A stretch of 62,313 nucleotides of DNA. It comes from Clostridium sartagoforme AAU1. GTDB lineage: Bacteria; Bacillota; Clostridia; Clostridiales; Clostridiaceae. Positions 27,484 through 37,405 of the stretch are shown here, piece by piece. The notes beneath the pieces are model-generated. The model was not told the DNA's origin and ran no database searches. It saw only the letters and a program-made list of their open reading frames with translations. The stretch spans positions 1 through 62,313 of the forward strand of contig NZ_ASRV01000132.1 in NCBI RefSeq assembly GCF_000401215.1. Direction: 5' to 3'. Numbering within the stretch: the first letter of the stretch is position 1; every line of letters begins with the position of its first letter. A program made the position numbers and the translations under genes.

Positions 27484-27813
27484 GATTACATTAAGACAGC
27501 TAAGCAAATTTTAATAGAATATTAGAAAATAAGCTATGTGCGTAAAAACATTTGTCAGTGAAACCTAAAGTGTTTTTTTCTTGCATAGCTTTTAAGCTTT
27601 TATTCAAAAAAATTAATATATGCGTAAGTAACATTTGTATTTAGAGGAATATCCATTAGGGGTATTCCTCATTATTTTATTATAAATATTAGTTAAAATT
27701 ATTATTAATAATAATTTTAAAACATATTATTGTCGAAAAAAGAAAAAAGCAAAGGAAATATGTTGAATAAAAGGAAGGGATAATATATAATTTGGGAGGT
27801 AACTATAAAATGA
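27484..27813. other. Intergenic region with two hairpins
   Basis: No gene seen. Hairpin AAGCTATG/CATAGCTT spans 27531-27592 with an internal T-run; hairpin GAGGAATA/GTATTCCTC spans 27644-27670 and is followed by a T-rich tract. The first can end the rubredoxin-like transcript. Confidence 0.5.
27644..27670 (+). terminator. Terminator-like hairpin
   Basis: GAGGAATA pairs with GTATTCCTC with a short loop; ATTATTTTATT follows. Confidence 0.5.
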
Positions 27814-29601
27814 ATGTGGAGGAGTTTTATAAATAATTTTAATAGTAAATCAATTAAGTTTAAAATTCGTGTTGTTCCAATTATAAGTATTCTATTAGCT
27901 ATTATTGCAATAACACTAAGTTTAATTTTAATTACTAAACAAGCAATACTTGATCAATTAAAAGAAGATGGTTTAATGGTTGCTGAACAAGCGGTTTCAC
28001 AAATAGAAATAAGTGATTCAGCATTAGATATAATGAATTTAAATATAGAAAGTAATATAAAGAATTTAGGAAATTTTATAGAAAGTAATGATAAAGTAAT
28101 AAGCAATGAATATTTACAAAAAATAGCTAAGCAATTTGAAGTTGATGAAATAAATATTGGAAATTCAGAGGGTAAAATCATATATTCAAATTTGCCAAGT
28201 AGTATAGGTACAATTTATGAAGAAGATCATAAAGCTAGTATAGTATTAAAAGGCGGAAAAAATGAATATATAGAGGATATCAGAAAAAGCACAGAAACAA
28301 ATGACTATTATAAATACGGATATATAAAAAGAAGTAATGGTGGAGTTATTCAAATTGGAATATTAGCTAATAAAATTCAAAGCTTTAGTGATAGTGTAGG
28401 ATATCAAGCCTTAGTTAGCAATATTGGTGAAGATCCTGATATTGTATATGCACTATTTATAGATAAAGATTTAAATGCAGCTGCTCACTCTGAAAAAGAT
28501 AGAATAGGTATAAAACTTGAAGATGAAGGAAGTAAGAAAGCAGTTCTTGAAGGACAAGTTTATACTTCAGAATATTTTTATGATAAAGAAGGGGTTAACG
28601 TATATGATATAATTGTTCCAGTAATGCATGGAGATGATATTATTGGTGCTATTGATATCGGACTTTCTTTAAAAAATGTTGAAGATACTATACAAACTAT
28701 TATACTTATTATATCAGCAATTGGTATAGTTTCTTTTATAATTATTTTAGTTTTATTAACATTAATTTCCAATAGCGTTATAAAACCTCTTAATAAACTT
28801 TCAATTTCATCAAAAAGTGTAGCAAATGGTGAATTATATCATTCTATTGAAGTTAAAAGTAAGGATGAAATAGGTGTTCTTGCTTTAAGCTTTAGAGATA
28901 TGGTCAATAATTTAAAAGAAATAATAAGTAATATTCAGGGTAAGACAATTGAAACAGATGAAATGGCAGAACAGCTTTCTAGTGCTTCCAATCAATTAAG
29001 TTCTGCATCAAGTGAGATAAGTTATGCAATTCAAGAAGTTGCATCAGGCGTTACTAGTCAAGCCAACGATGTTTTAGAAATTACAAATTATATGTCGGCC
29101 TTGGCAGAAGAAATTGAAGGCATACATAAAAAGATGGATATTGTAAAGCTTAATGTAGATGCAGCTGAAAACAAAGCCAATATAGGAAAAGAGAATATAG
29201 ATAATATATTAATTTCATTTAGTAATTTAAGTAAGGGATTTAATGCAGTAAATGAAAAGGTTAATATTTTATCAGCTAGTATATCTCAAATAGGAAATAT
29301 AACTGAAGTGATAAATGGAATATCAGATCAAACAAATCTTTTAGCATTAAATGCAGCTATAGAAGCAGCAAGAGCTGGAGAAACTGGAAAGGGTTTTGCG
29401 GTTGTAGCAGAAGAAGTTAGAAAGCTTGCTCAAGAATCTAGAAACTCCACAGAACAAATAAAAACATTAGTAAATTCAATTACAAGCGAAACAGAAGAAG
29501 TGACAAAAACTTCACAAGAAGTATCAGCTTATGCATCAAAGCTAAGAGATACATCAGAGGAATTAACTAATGGAGTTAATAAGTTTAAAGTTAATAAATA
29601 A
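27814..29601 (+). CDS. Methyl-accepting chemotaxis protein
   Basis: 595 aa. A membrane helix at ~18-42 ([20 protein letters not shown]) and another at ~292-316 enclose a CACHE-type extracellular sensor. HAMP (~317-370) and a cytoplasmic signalling domain follow, with the conserved hairpin tip [20 protein letters not shown] (~507-526). GGGAGGT lies 14 bases before ATG 27814; another ATG at 27810 opens only an eight-codon frame. Ligand unknown. Confidence 0.9.
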   Translation: MWRSFINNFNSKSIKFKIRVVPIISILLAIIAITLSLILITKQAILDQLKEDGLMVAEQAVSQIEISDSALDIMNLNIESNIKNLGNFIESNDKVISNEYLQKIAKQFEVDEINIGNSEGKIIYSNLPSSIGTIYEEDHKASIVLKGGKNEYIEDIRKSTETNDYYKYGYIKRSNGGVIQIGILANKIQSFSDSVGYQALVSNIGEDPDIVYALFIDKDLNAAAHSEKDRIGIKLEDEGSKKAVLEGQVYTSEYFYDKEGVNVYDIIVPVMHGDDIIGAIDIGLSLKNVEDTIQTIILIISAIGIVSFIIILVLLTLISNSVIKPLNKLSISSKSVANGELYHSIEVKSKDEIGVLALSFRDMVNNLKEIISNIQGKTIETDEMAEQLSSASNQLSSASSEISYAIQEVASGVTSQANDVLEITNYMSALAEEIEGIHKKMDIVKLNVDAAENKANIGKENIDNILISFSNLSKGFNAVNEKVNILSASISQIGNITEVINGISDQTNLLALNAAIEAARAGETGKGFAVVAEEVRKLAQESRNSTEQIKTLVNSITSETEEVTKTSQEVSAYASKLRDTSEELTNGVNKFKVNK

Positions 29602-29610
29602 TTAATAATA

Positions 29611-29666
29611 AAAAGGACAGTATAAACTACTATAAGGGGATTATACTAAAACTACTGTCCTTTTTA
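29611..29666. terminator. Bidirectional terminator
   Basis: AAAAGGACAGTA pairs with TACTGTCCTTTTT across a ~30-base loop, between the convergent chemoreceptor and DUF4317 genes. Confidence 0.7.
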
Positions 29667-29668
29667 TA

Positions 29669-30208
29669 TTAAATTAAATTATTTATTCCATTAACTGTAG
29701 TTTGCTCATCCTCATCAATAGGAATAACTATACATTTTTGACCATCAATTATTTGAGATTTAATTTGAGGTATTTTTTCAGGTTTTACTTGAAGAATAAC
29801 ATCATATTCAGGCTCTTCATCTAAAATCATATTATCAGTAGTACTTTCTAAATTATCATGATCTTCTGTAGCTGCAGGATTTTCGTTATCTACTGCAACT
29901 TCCTTTTTAACTTGCTCAAGTCTAGTTTGAAGTATTTCTACTTGTTTTTCCAACTGTTTTTCTTTTTTGATTTGTTCATTAGCCTTAAGTACTTTTGCAT
30001 CAATTAAATTTTCTACTAAAGGAAGGTCATCACCAAATGTTTCTACATAGGATTTTTCAATTTTTGCAGTAATTTCTTCTGGAATTCCACTTTCTATCAA
30101 TAGGTTTTGCATGTCAGACTTGGTTAGACTTATAGGTTCAGAATCTGTATCATCATATATAGAATTGTATTCATCAAGCATATTATTTAAGTTTTCTTGT
30201 ACTTCCAT
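29669..30208 (-). pseudogene. DUF4317 protein, C-terminal part after frameshift
   Basis: 179-residue frame that continues the DUF4317 protein encoded just upstream. It overlaps the end of that frame by 22 bases and lacks its own ribosome binding site. It begins EVQENLNNMLDEYNSIYDD and includes a charged coiled-coil (KKEKQLEKQVEILQTRLEQ). One extra A in the seven-A run (seen as seven T at 30224-30230) would join the two as ...SSDEKKSEKIFMEVQENLN. Length of the joined protein is 441 aa. Confidence 0.72.
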
Positions 30209-30993
30209 AAAGATTTTCTCGGATTTTTTTCATCAGAGCTAAAAGTATCTTTAATAATTGATTGGAAGGTTTCTTTTTGTATAGTAGCAGTTTGCTTTGA
30301 ATAACAACCTAAAGCATTTTCCATTAATTCAGGATGTGTATCCTTTGCATTTTTTGTGTAGTACATAATGGAATTAACGTCTGAGCTACGATCAATAAAT
30401 GCAGGAAATACAAAACCATTAATTGGAGCTTCAACTACCCAATCTCTAATACGTGCCTTTATTTTATTATCTTCTTCAAAATATCTAAGACCAGGCTCTG
30501 AAAGTGAAACAGGGCATATTGCACATAAAATATATTCATATACTTCTTCTGATTCATCTATCTTAGCATTATCTTTTGTTTTGGTGATAACATCGTATGC
30601 ATCATGAAAAATTAGTATTAAAAAATTACCTGTATAATCATAATTATCTATAATTGAGTCATAAAAATTATCAAGAATAATATCGTCCTTTAATTGACTA
30701 TTTTTAAGCTGCATAAGGAATATTTGCTTTTCATTTATAAGATCTTCATTGGTTGGAAAATTAAGCTCTAGAATATTATTACCAATAGTTCCAGATAAAA
30801 CTTTCTTGGAAATTTCTAAGTATTTAAAGTATTCATCTTCATCTAAGTTTAGAAAAGTTTCTCTAAACTTTAATATAATATGCTTTTCTCCATTAACATA
30901 GCAACCACACATTTTAGTAAAGGTGCAATGATCTTTCTTTAAACGTCTTTTTAGCTCAAGTATATCTTTTTTTCTCATATATAAACCTCTCAA
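30187..30993 (-). CDS. DUF4317 family protein, N-terminal part (frameshifted)
   Basis: 268-residue frame starting with the family's conserved N-terminus (KDILELKRRLKKDHCTFTKM then CGCYVNG). DUF4317 proteins are cytoplasmic, clostridial and of unknown function, around 400-450 aa. Reading frame is lost in the poly-A run near 30224-30230, leaving a short unrelated tail (NPRKSLWKYKKT). Homopolymer location makes sequencing error a serious possibility. Confidence 0.8.
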   Translation of the reverse strand: MRGLYMRKKDILELKRRLKKDHCTFTKMCGCYVNGEKHIILKFRETFLNLDEDEYFKYLEISKKVLSGTIGNNILELNFPTNEDLINEKQIFLMQLKNSQLKDDIILDNFYDSIIDNYDYTGNFLILIFHDAYDVITKTKDNAKIDESEEVYEYILCAICPVSLSEPGLRYFEEDNKIKARIRDWVVEAPINGFVFPAFIDRSSDVNSIMYYTKNAKDTHPELMENALGCYSKQTATIQKETFQSIIKDTFSSDEKNPRKSLWKYKKT

Positions 30994-31274
30994 TCTAGTT
31001 TTATATTTCTATTACTAATCTATTGAATTGTTAAAGTATTTATGTCATTAGTAAGTTTTGTGAATTAAATCAAAGTCTTGTACACTTATTTTAGTATAAT
31101 ATTTTTTCAAATTAATTAAAGGTATTATTATAAATAAGATTGAATAGTAAAATAATGATGGAAATGATACTTTAAGTTTCAAGTTATATGATAAAAGAAA
31201 TAGATTTTGGAGGTTAAATATGAGCACAATAAGTGAAAATAATAGATAGATAAAAAATCAAACATTAAAATTTA

Positions 31275-31302
31275 TTGACATGAAAAATAGAAGTGATATA
31301 AT
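31275..31302 (+). promoter_or_regulatory. Sigma-A promoter for helD
   Basis: Consensus TTGACA at 31275-31280 and consensus TATAAT at 31297-31302 with a 16-base spacer; transcription would begin near 31309. Confidence 0.7.
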
Positions 31303-31327
31303 AAGATTTGAAATCACTTTTTGACAA

Positions 31328-31363
31328 GGTGTAAAATATAATCCCTCAATTATATTTTACACC
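31328..31363. terminator. Perfect 15-bp hairpin in the helD leader
   Basis: GGTGTAAAATATAAT (31328-31342) pairs with ATTATATTTTACACC (31349-31363) around a six-base loop. It falls about 20 bases after the predicted transcription start and 70 before the helD ATG. TTTAAAA follows, a poor T-run, so attenuator, operator and mRNA-stability roles are all possible. Confidence 0.5.
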
Positions 31364-31433
31364 TTTAAAAGATTGATGTCAATAGAATTTATAAATTATT
31401 TTAATAATTTTATATTAAGGAGAGTGAAGTAGT

Positions 31434-33677
31434 ATGAATAGCAATAATTATGAATGGAACTTTGAAAATCAATGGCTACAAGAGGTACTTAAAGAGGTTA
31501 AAAATCAATTTGATGAAAAGCATAATTTTAAAGAAAAATTTAGAAAAGAAACTCTTGAAACACAAAAGCAACTATGGGAAGATGTAGGGTCTGTTTCAGT
31601 AACTAATGGATTAGATCAAATTGTAGATTTCATGGAATTTATAACTACAATGAAAATTCAAAAAAGAAGACATGAATTTACAAGAAAGCTTGAAGAAAAA
31701 TATGAAAAAATGCTTTTATCTCCTTATTTTGCAAGAATAGATTTTAATGAAGAAGGAAAAGAAATTCCGGAAAAATATTATATAGGAATTTCTAATTTAA
31801 TTAATAATGATTTTGATTTTTTAGTATATGATTGGAGAGCACCAATATCTAGTATGTTTTATGATTACGAAATTGGGAAAGCTGGATATACATGTCCTGA
31901 AGGGGTTATTAATGGTAATCTTACACTAAAAAGACAATACAAAATTAATAATGGTAAACTTGAGTATATGTTTGATAGTAATATTAAGATAGATGATGAA
32001 ATGTTGCAGGATATTTTAGCTAAGAGTAGTGATAGTAAGATGAAAGCTATAGTAACAACTATTCAAAGAGAACAAAATCAAATAATTCGTAATGAAGAGT
32101 ATAAGAATTTGATTGTGCAAGGACCAGCAGGAAGTGGAAAAACTTCAGTTGCACTTCATAGAATTGCTTATTTATTATACAAACATAGAGAAAAAATATC
32201 ACCTCAAAATATACTAATCTTTTCTCCAAATAATATTTTTAATGACTATATTTCAGATGTATTACCACAGCTTGGTGAAGATAATATGTGTCAAACTACA
32301 TTTAAAGAGTATATGCATAAAGCTTTAGGAAATGAGATTATTAAGGAAGAATATTGTGAGATGATGGAATATATACTAGATTCTAAGAATGAGGATAGAT
32401 ATAAGGAGAGAGTTAAAAGCATAAAATTTAAGTCATCAAAACAATTCATAAGTATCTTAAAGGAATATGTAAATTACTTAGAAAGTACTAATAGAAAATT
32501 TAAAGATATAGTTTTTAAAGATAATTTAATAATATCAGCTAAAGGAATTGAAGAGTTATTTTTTAATGATTATAGTAATATGCCATTAAAAAGAAGACTT
32601 GAAAAGTTAAGGGAAAGAATATTATATCTTTTAGAGCCTTATGAAAAGAGTAGAATGGGGGAAGTGACTAAAGATATAAAGGATTATGGCAGCTATGTTG
32701 ATGATGAAGAGGTTATTAAACAAAGTAAGTCAATTGTAAAAAATGAAATAGAAAAGATACATTCAGAAATATATGAAATGACAGAATTTAATATAATTGA
32801 TATCTATAAAAAGTTATTTGAGAATATAGAATATTTTTCAAAGATATCAAACACAGAGTATGATAAAGAAGATATCAAAGAAGTTAAGATGTATACATTA
32901 GAAATGTTAAAATACAAAAAAATTAATTATGAAGATCAACATGTGCTTTTATATCTTAAAGGAGCATTAGGTGATATTTTAAAAATTTCAGAAATTAAAT
33001 ATGTTATTATTGATGAAGCACAAGATTATACTCAATTACAATATGAAATATTATATAATCTTTTTAGAAATGCCAATATTACTATACTTGGAGATTTAAA
33101 TCAATCTATAAACCCATTTATGAATCTTGGAAATTATGAAAATATATTACATGTATTTCCAAAAGATGATACATGTATAATCAATTTAACAAAAAGTTAT
33201 AGATCTACAATAGAAATTACTGATTTTTCTAAAAAGATTTTAAATAACAATATTAATTATGAATCAGTAGCAAGAAGTGGAGATAAACCAGTTGTTTTTG
33301 GATTTTCAAATGGAAATGATATAAAAGAGCAATTACTTAAGGATATAAAAGTATATAAAGAGCAAGGATATAAATCAATTGGAATTATTACAAAAACTAT
33401 AAAAGAAGCACAGGATGTTCATAGTTTTCTTAAAGATAAGGTACATGTTAATGCTCTTCTAAATGATGAGGATGAGTATGTAAATGATACATTAGTAATT
33501 CCATCTTTTCTAGCTAAAGGATTAGAATTTGATGTAGTCCTTATATATGATGCAGGCGATAAAAATTATAATTGTGAGGAAGAAAGATTACTTTTTTATA
33601 CAGCTTGTACTAGGGCCCTTCATATTTTACGTATATACTATTTAGGTAAATGTACAAAGTTGCTTAAACTTAACTAG
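31434..33677 (+). CDS. helD: HelD-like UvrD/Rep-type ATPase (RNA polymerase recycling)
   Basis: 747 aa. Family role: binds stalled or idle RNA polymerase and uses ATP to strip nucleic acid from it. The charged N-terminal coiled-coil region precedes a superfamily 1 ATPase: Walker A GPAGSGKTSVALHRIAYLL (~residues 231-249), Walker B VIIDEAQDYTQLQYEIL, then GDLNQSINP, the motif LTKSYRST, and a final FLAKGLEFDVVLIYD and YTACTRALH. The N-terminal arm WRAPISSMFYDYE is typical of the HelD family rather than UvrD. GGAGAG precedes the ATG. Confidence 0.85.
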   Translation: MNSNNYEWNFENQWLQEVLKEVKNQFDEKHNFKEKFRKETLETQKQLWEDVGSVSVTNGLDQIVDFMEFITTMKIQKRRHEFTRKLEEKYEKMLLSPYFARIDFNEEGKEIPEKYYIGISNLINNDFDFLVYDWRAPISSMFYDYEIGKAGYTCPEGVINGNLTLKRQYKINNGKLEYMFDSNIKIDDEMLQDILAKSSDSKMKAIVTTIQREQNQIIRNEEYKNLIVQGPAGSGKTSVALHRIAYLLYKHREKISPQNILIFSPNNIFNDYISDVLPQLGEDNMCQTTFKEYMHKALGNEIIKEEYCEMMEYILDSKNEDRYKERVKSIKFKSSKQFISILKEYVNYLESTNRKFKDIVFKDNLIISAKGIEELFFNDYSNMPLKRRLEKLRERILYLLEPYEKSRMGEVTKDIKDYGSYVDDEEVIKQSKSIVKNEIEKIHSEIYEMTEFNIIDIYKKLFENIEYFSKISNTEYDKEDIKEVKMYTLEMLKYKKINYEDQHVLLYLKGALGDILKISEIKYVIIDEAQDYTQLQYEILYNLFRNANITILGDLNQSINPFMNLGNYENILHVFPKDDTCIINLTKSYRSTIEITDFSKKILNNNINYESVARSGDKPVVFGFSNGNDIKEQLLKDIKVYKEQGYKSIGIITKTIKEAQDVHSFLKDKVHVNALLNDEDEYVNDTLVIPSFLAKGLEFDVVLIYDAGDKNYNCEEERLLFYTACTRALHILRIYYLGKCTKLLKLN

Positions 33678-33713
33678 GATTAATAATAAATTAAAAATTA
33701 CTAAAAAATAGCA

Positions 33714-33739
33714 GCTTCATTTTGGAAGTTGCTATTTTT
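33714..33739. terminator. Bidirectional terminator
   Basis: AAAAATAGCA (33714-33723) pairs with TGCTATTTTT (33730-33739), between convergent helD and TDT transporter genes. Confidence 0.65.
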
Positions 33740-33754
33740 ATAAATTTATAAGTG

Positions 33755-34684
33755 CTATTGAGTTACTGAATGCTCATTTTTTTCTGGAATTAAAAAAAGT
33801 ATAAATCTGCATAATGTATATATTACTAATATAGTTGCTACTATTGTTTGTAATAAAACAACATATTTTAGAAACACTATAGTATATCCTATTTTACTTA
33901 AGTAAGCCATAGTCATTTTTGTTGCAATTCCACTTATAACAAAAGGAAAGGTGAATGCTGAATAACTTGGAAAAAATGACATTTTTAAATAACTTGGTAA
34001 TTTAAATAGAACCATAATATATGTTATGAATGCTAAAATAGCCAAAAAACTTATCAATATTAATAACTTAGTTTGCACTGATTGAATATATCCAGCAAGG
34101 CAAAGGTTTACAGGAGCTGCATATATACAAAATAATGGTTTAGCTGGGTTAGGAATTTCTTTATATTTAGTATATCTATAGGTTACAACTACAAGTAATA
34201 TTATACACAATGTAAATGCGAACCAAAATGCTGCTGTTCCTATATTTGTTTTTTCAAAAGCTGGAGCAGAAACACTTGCAACAGCTAGTCCAACATAAAC
34301 TATGAAATATGTTGTAAAAACTTTTTTTATGTTAAACTTTAATATAAATTTTATTGAAAAATATATTATTAAAGATAAATGAAGAAGTATTCCTAAGTAC
34401 CAAATATAAATAGCCTTTTGTCCTATAAATGGTTTTATATAAGTAGATAAAAGCATTATGGACATTGGAAATGTTGCAGATACACCGGCCGTAATTGGAT
34501 TTTTCATATCTTCTTTTATCATGGATGGATACATTACAACTTTACATAGCAATAGTAATCCTAAAATTAAGGATATAATTCCGCATACTAAACGTATAGA
34601 TTCAGAGTAGCTTTGAAGTAAATTACCTAAAGCAGCAAAACCTAGCATTACCCCTGAAATAGGAAGTGGTATTTTCTTTATCAT
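33755..34684 (-). CDS. TDT family (TehA/SLAC1-like) transporter
   Basis: 309 aa with about ten membrane helices. The N-terminus IPLPISGVMLGFAALGNLL is the signature start of tellurite-resistance/dicarboxylate (TDT) transporters, with FPMSIMLLSTY and CIYAAPVNLCLAGYI later. ATG 34684 is used since AGGAG is 8 bases upstream; a GTG at 34693 is too close. It follows a C_GCAxxG_C_C gene by 11 bases, so the two form an operon. Substrate unknown (organic anion, sulfite or nitrite-like in relatives). Confidence 0.82.
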   Translation of the reverse strand: MIKKIPLPISGVMLGFAALGNLLQSYSESIRLVCGIISLILGLLLLCKVVMYPSMIKEDMKNPITAGVSATFPMSIMLLSTYIKPFIGQKAIYIWYLGILLHLSLIIYFSIKFILKFNIKKVFTTYFIVYVGLAVASVSAPAFEKTNIGTAAFWFAFTLCIILLVVVTYRYTKYKEIPNPAKPLFCIYAAPVNLCLAGYIQSVQTKLLILISFLAILAFITYIMVLFKLPSYLKMSFFPSYSAFTFPFVISGIATKMTMAYLSKIGYTIVFLKYVVLLQTIVATILVIYTLCRFILFLIPEKNEHSVTQ

Positions 34685-34695
34685 ATTGCACACTC

Positions 34696-35181
34696 CTATA
34701 CTGTAACTAAATTATCTGTGTTAATTAAATTTAATTCTCTTACTATTATTTCAGCAACTTTTCCAGCAACCATGCCCGTAAAATGTATACATTGCTCTTT
34801 ATGAGCGCCAGATGACATATCAAAGCCTTTAGTTAATATACGGCAACAAAGAGCATTTTTACCATTAGCTTCTTTAAACCAGTCATGTAATTCTTTTGCA
34901 ACCTCTAAATTCTTTTCAACCTTAGAATCCCCTTGTTTAGTACGTCCGAAGAATAGTCCTAATGCCATTACCCCACCTGAAACTGCGCCACATAGACATT
35001 TAGAACGGCCTATACCAACAGGAAATCCTGATGCCATTGATATTACTTCTTCAGGTATATCTAACTCAAAGTTAGAACGTATTGAACTTATTAGTGCTTC
35101 AGAACAAAAAAAACCTCCTCTAAACAAATCTTCAGCATCTTGAGATATTTTCTTTACGCTTACCTCTTTTTTCCAATTCAT
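34696..35181 (-). CDS. C_GCAxxG_C_C family redox protein
   Basis: 161 aa from ATG 35181, preceded by GGAGG. The family motif is visible: Cys in GGFFCSEAL, then GIGRSKCLCGAVSGGVMALG, CC in NALCCRILTKGF and Cys in EQCIHFTG. These conserved cysteines suggest metal or Fe-S binding and redox function; some relatives carry selenocysteine, but all positions here are ordinary Cys codons. Function is not established. Co-transcribed with the TDT transporter. Confidence 0.82.
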   Translation of the reverse strand: MNWKKEVSVKKISQDAEDLFRGGFFCSEALISSIRSNFELDIPEEVISMASGFPVGIGRSKCLCGAVSGGVMALGLFFGRTKQGDSKVEKNLEVAKELHDWFKEANGKNALCCRILTKGFDMSSGAHKEQCIHFTGMVAGKVAEIIVRELNLINTDNLVTV

Positions 35182-35399
35182 ACAAAAAACCTCCATTATA
35201 TATAATCATCTTTATTATAAACTAGAAGGAAATTAAATACAAATTTATATTTTAATGATATAAGACTCAGTAATATGAGCTATGTAATAATTATAAAAGG
35301 TAAAGTTTTATTGACTAAATAATTACAAGTTAATATAATTTAATTGTTATAATGTAATATTTTATAAAAAAAAGAAATATGGGGAAGTGGTGAGTAATA

Positions 35400-36695
35400 A
35401 TGGCTATTGTTGAAGTCGTTAAGTATAACGGAGGAACGGACTTATTTGCATGGAAATATCCTAATGAAGAGTTAGGAACATGGACTCAGTTAATTGTAAA
35501 TGAGTCACAGGAGGCAATTTTATTTAAAGGTGGAAAGGCATTAGATGTATTTGGAAGTGGTAGACATACACTAGATACATCCAATATTCCAGTTTTGAAT
35601 AAATTAGTCAATTTACCTTTTGGTGGTAGGTCTCCTTTTACTGCTGAGGTTTGGTATGTAAATAAAGTTTATGATTTAGATGTAAAGTGGGGGACAGCCT
35701 CACCTATTCAATTACAGGATCCAAAATACAACATATTTGTTCCAGTAAGAGCCTTTGGACAATTTGGAATACAAATAGAAGATTCTAAAAAGTTCATAGT
35801 AAAGCTAGTTGGAACAATGCCTGTTTTTGATAAGAAAAGTATGATTAACTACTTTAGAGGTCTATATTTAACTAAAGTAAAGGATTCTATATCTACTTAT
35901 TTAGTTAAAAAGCAAATAAGTATTCTAGAGATAAATGCTTATTTAGAAGAATTATCTGAAGAACTTCAAAAAAAGATGATAGATGTTCTTAATGATTATG
36001 GTATTAAATTAGTATCATTCTATGTTAATGATATAAATGTACCAGAAGATGATAAAGCAGTAATTAGATTAAAGGATGCTTTATCTAAGAAAGCTGAAAT
36101 GGATATAATAGGATTTAACTATCAACAAGAAAGGTCCTTTGACACTTTAGAGGGCGCAGCAACTAATCCAAATTCAATACAAGGTAATATTATGGGGGTT
36201 GGAATGGGACTTGGAATGGGTGTTGGAGTAGGTGGAGCTGTAGGATCACAATTTAGTGGACTTACTAGTAATATTTCCACAAAAACTGAAACAAAGAAAT
36301 GTCCAAAATGCAATGCTGAAATAAGTAAAGATACGAAATTTTGTGGTGAATGTGGATATGATACTATTGTAAAAGTAGAAGGGAAGAATACTGAAATAAA
36401 GTGTTCATCTTGTGGAGCAAAATTAACTGAAAATACTAAGTTTTGTCCAGAGTGTGGTGATAGATATAATCCATGTCCAAATTGTAAAGGAGATATGCCA
36501 GAAGGTGCAACAATTTGTCCTATATGTAATGAACCACTTCCTAGAAAGTGTCCAGGCTGTGGTGTAGATATTTTTAATAAAAATTCTAAGTTCTGTTCAG
36601 AATGTGGAATGTCATTAGTTAAGAAGTGTGGCAAATGTGGTAGTGAAATAGAGGGAGAACCAAAATTCTGTCATGAATGTGGTAACAAACTATAA
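35400..36695 (+). CDS. SPFH-domain protein with five C-terminal zinc ribbons
   Basis: 431 aa. Residues ~25-245 match the SPFH/'virion core protein' family related to Bacillus YdjI (AILFKGGKALDVFGSGRHTL; DLDVKWGTASPIQLQDP), ending in a Gly/Met-rich hinge (MGVGMGLGMGVGVGGAVG). After that come five successive CxxC...CxxC zinc ribbons (CPKC/CGEC, CSSC/CPEC, CPNC/CPIC, CPGC/CSEC, CGKC/CHEC). The family assembles membrane-associated scaffolds; here two small membrane proteins follow in the same operon. Confidence 0.85.
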   Translation: MAIVEVVKYNGGTDLFAWKYPNEELGTWTQLIVNESQEAILFKGGKALDVFGSGRHTLDTSNIPVLNKLVNLPFGGRSPFTAEVWYVNKVYDLDVKWGTASPIQLQDPKYNIFVPVRAFGQFGIQIEDSKKFIVKLVGTMPVFDKKSMINYFRGLYLTKVKDSISTYLVKKQISILEINAYLEELSEELQKKMIDVLNDYGIKLVSFYVNDINVPEDDKAVIRLKDALSKKAEMDIIGFNYQQERSFDTLEGAATNPNSIQGNIMGVGMGLGMGVGVGGAVGSQFSGLTSNISTKTETKKCPKCNAEISKDTKFCGECGYDTIVKVEGKNTEIKCSSCGAKLTENTKFCPECGDRYNPCPNCKGDMPEGATICPICNEPLPRKCPGCGVDIFNKNSKFCSECGMSLVKKCGKCGSEIEGEPKFCHECGNKL

Positions 36696-36713
36696 TATAA
36701 GGGGGGATATAGA

Positions 36714-37379
36714 ATGAGTGAAGATAAATGGTCAAAAAGTATACTTATAAGTGGAGGAATTGTATTTTTTGTAACAATCCTTATTTATTTTATTGGATGT
36801 AGAAATATAATTAAGGTTCCTATGGTACTGTTATCATTACTTTTCATAATTTTAGCTGAAGTAGTGACTTTTCTTATAACAGCAAAGACTAAGAAAGACG
36901 TATTAAGAAGTAGCGTAATTACAGCATTATCTTTATATCTTCTTTCTACTATAGTATTAGCTTTAGTATTTGTTAATATCTTAATGGTATTTTTAACTTT
37001 ATATATAATAATAAATATAGTGCTAATGGGAATTACGGGTATAGCTTTAATTATATTAAATAATTTTGCAGATCGTGTAAATGAAAGCAATAATAGGACT
37101 TTAGCAGCAGAGGGAATAATGATTGAATGCGAAAGTAGAATTCAATCTTACATGAATAATAATGAGTACAGTGAACATAAAGAAGAATTAAACAAAATTT
37201 ATGAGAATATAAAATATAGTGATATTTCATCAGAATGTGATATGGAAGGATCATTACTGCAAAAGATAGAAGGTATATCAGAAAATAAAGAAAAATTACC
37301 AGAGTACTTAAAAGAAATTTCTTTTCTTATAAAAGAAAGAAATATAAAGGTAAAGAGTATGAAAAAGGGATCAATATAA
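36714..37379 (+). CDS. Four-helix membrane protein of unknown function
   Basis: 221 aa. Four hydrophobic segments lie in the first ~120 residues (e.g. ILISGGIVFFVTILIYFIGC; VPMVLLSLLFIILAEVVTFL; ALSLYLLSTIVLALVFVNIL), followed by a charged cytoplasmic C-terminal half. I do not recognise a family. It begins 18 bases after the SPFH gene with a GGGGGG ribosome binding site, so it is probably a partner of that protein. Confidence 0.7.
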   Translation: MSEDKWSKSILISGGIVFFVTILIYFIGCRNIIKVPMVLLSLLFIILAEVVTFLITAKTKKDVLRSSVITALSLYLLSTIVLALVFVNILMVFLTLYIIINIVLMGITGIALIILNNFADRVNESNNRTLAAEGIMIECESRIQSYMNNNEYSEHKEELNKIYENIKYSDISSECDMEGSLLQKIEGISENKEKLPEYLKEISFLIKERNIKVKSMKKGSI

Positions 37380-37405
37380 TTTTTTAATGTATGGAGGGGA
37401 AATAA

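Larger units (their letters stand above)
30994..31433. other. Intergenic region with promoter and long perfect hairpin
   Basis: No convincing gene. A nine-codon frame with a ribosome binding site (GGAGG, ATG 31220) ends at once. TTGACA (31275-31280) and TATAAT (31297-31302), 16 bases apart, form a strong sigma-A promoter, followed by the 15-bp hairpin at 31328-31363 and the helD start at 31434. Confidence 0.6.

Noticed and set aside
27810..27836. Eight-codon frame MNVEEFYK overlapping the chemoreceptor start
   Set aside because: Its position is explained by out-of-frame reading of the chemoreceptor's first codons; no evidence of a leader peptide role.
36122..36634. 170-codon antisense frame opposite the SPFH/zinc-ribbon gene
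   Set aside because: Produced by codon bias of the Cys/Gly-rich zinc ribbons; the sense frame has clear domains.
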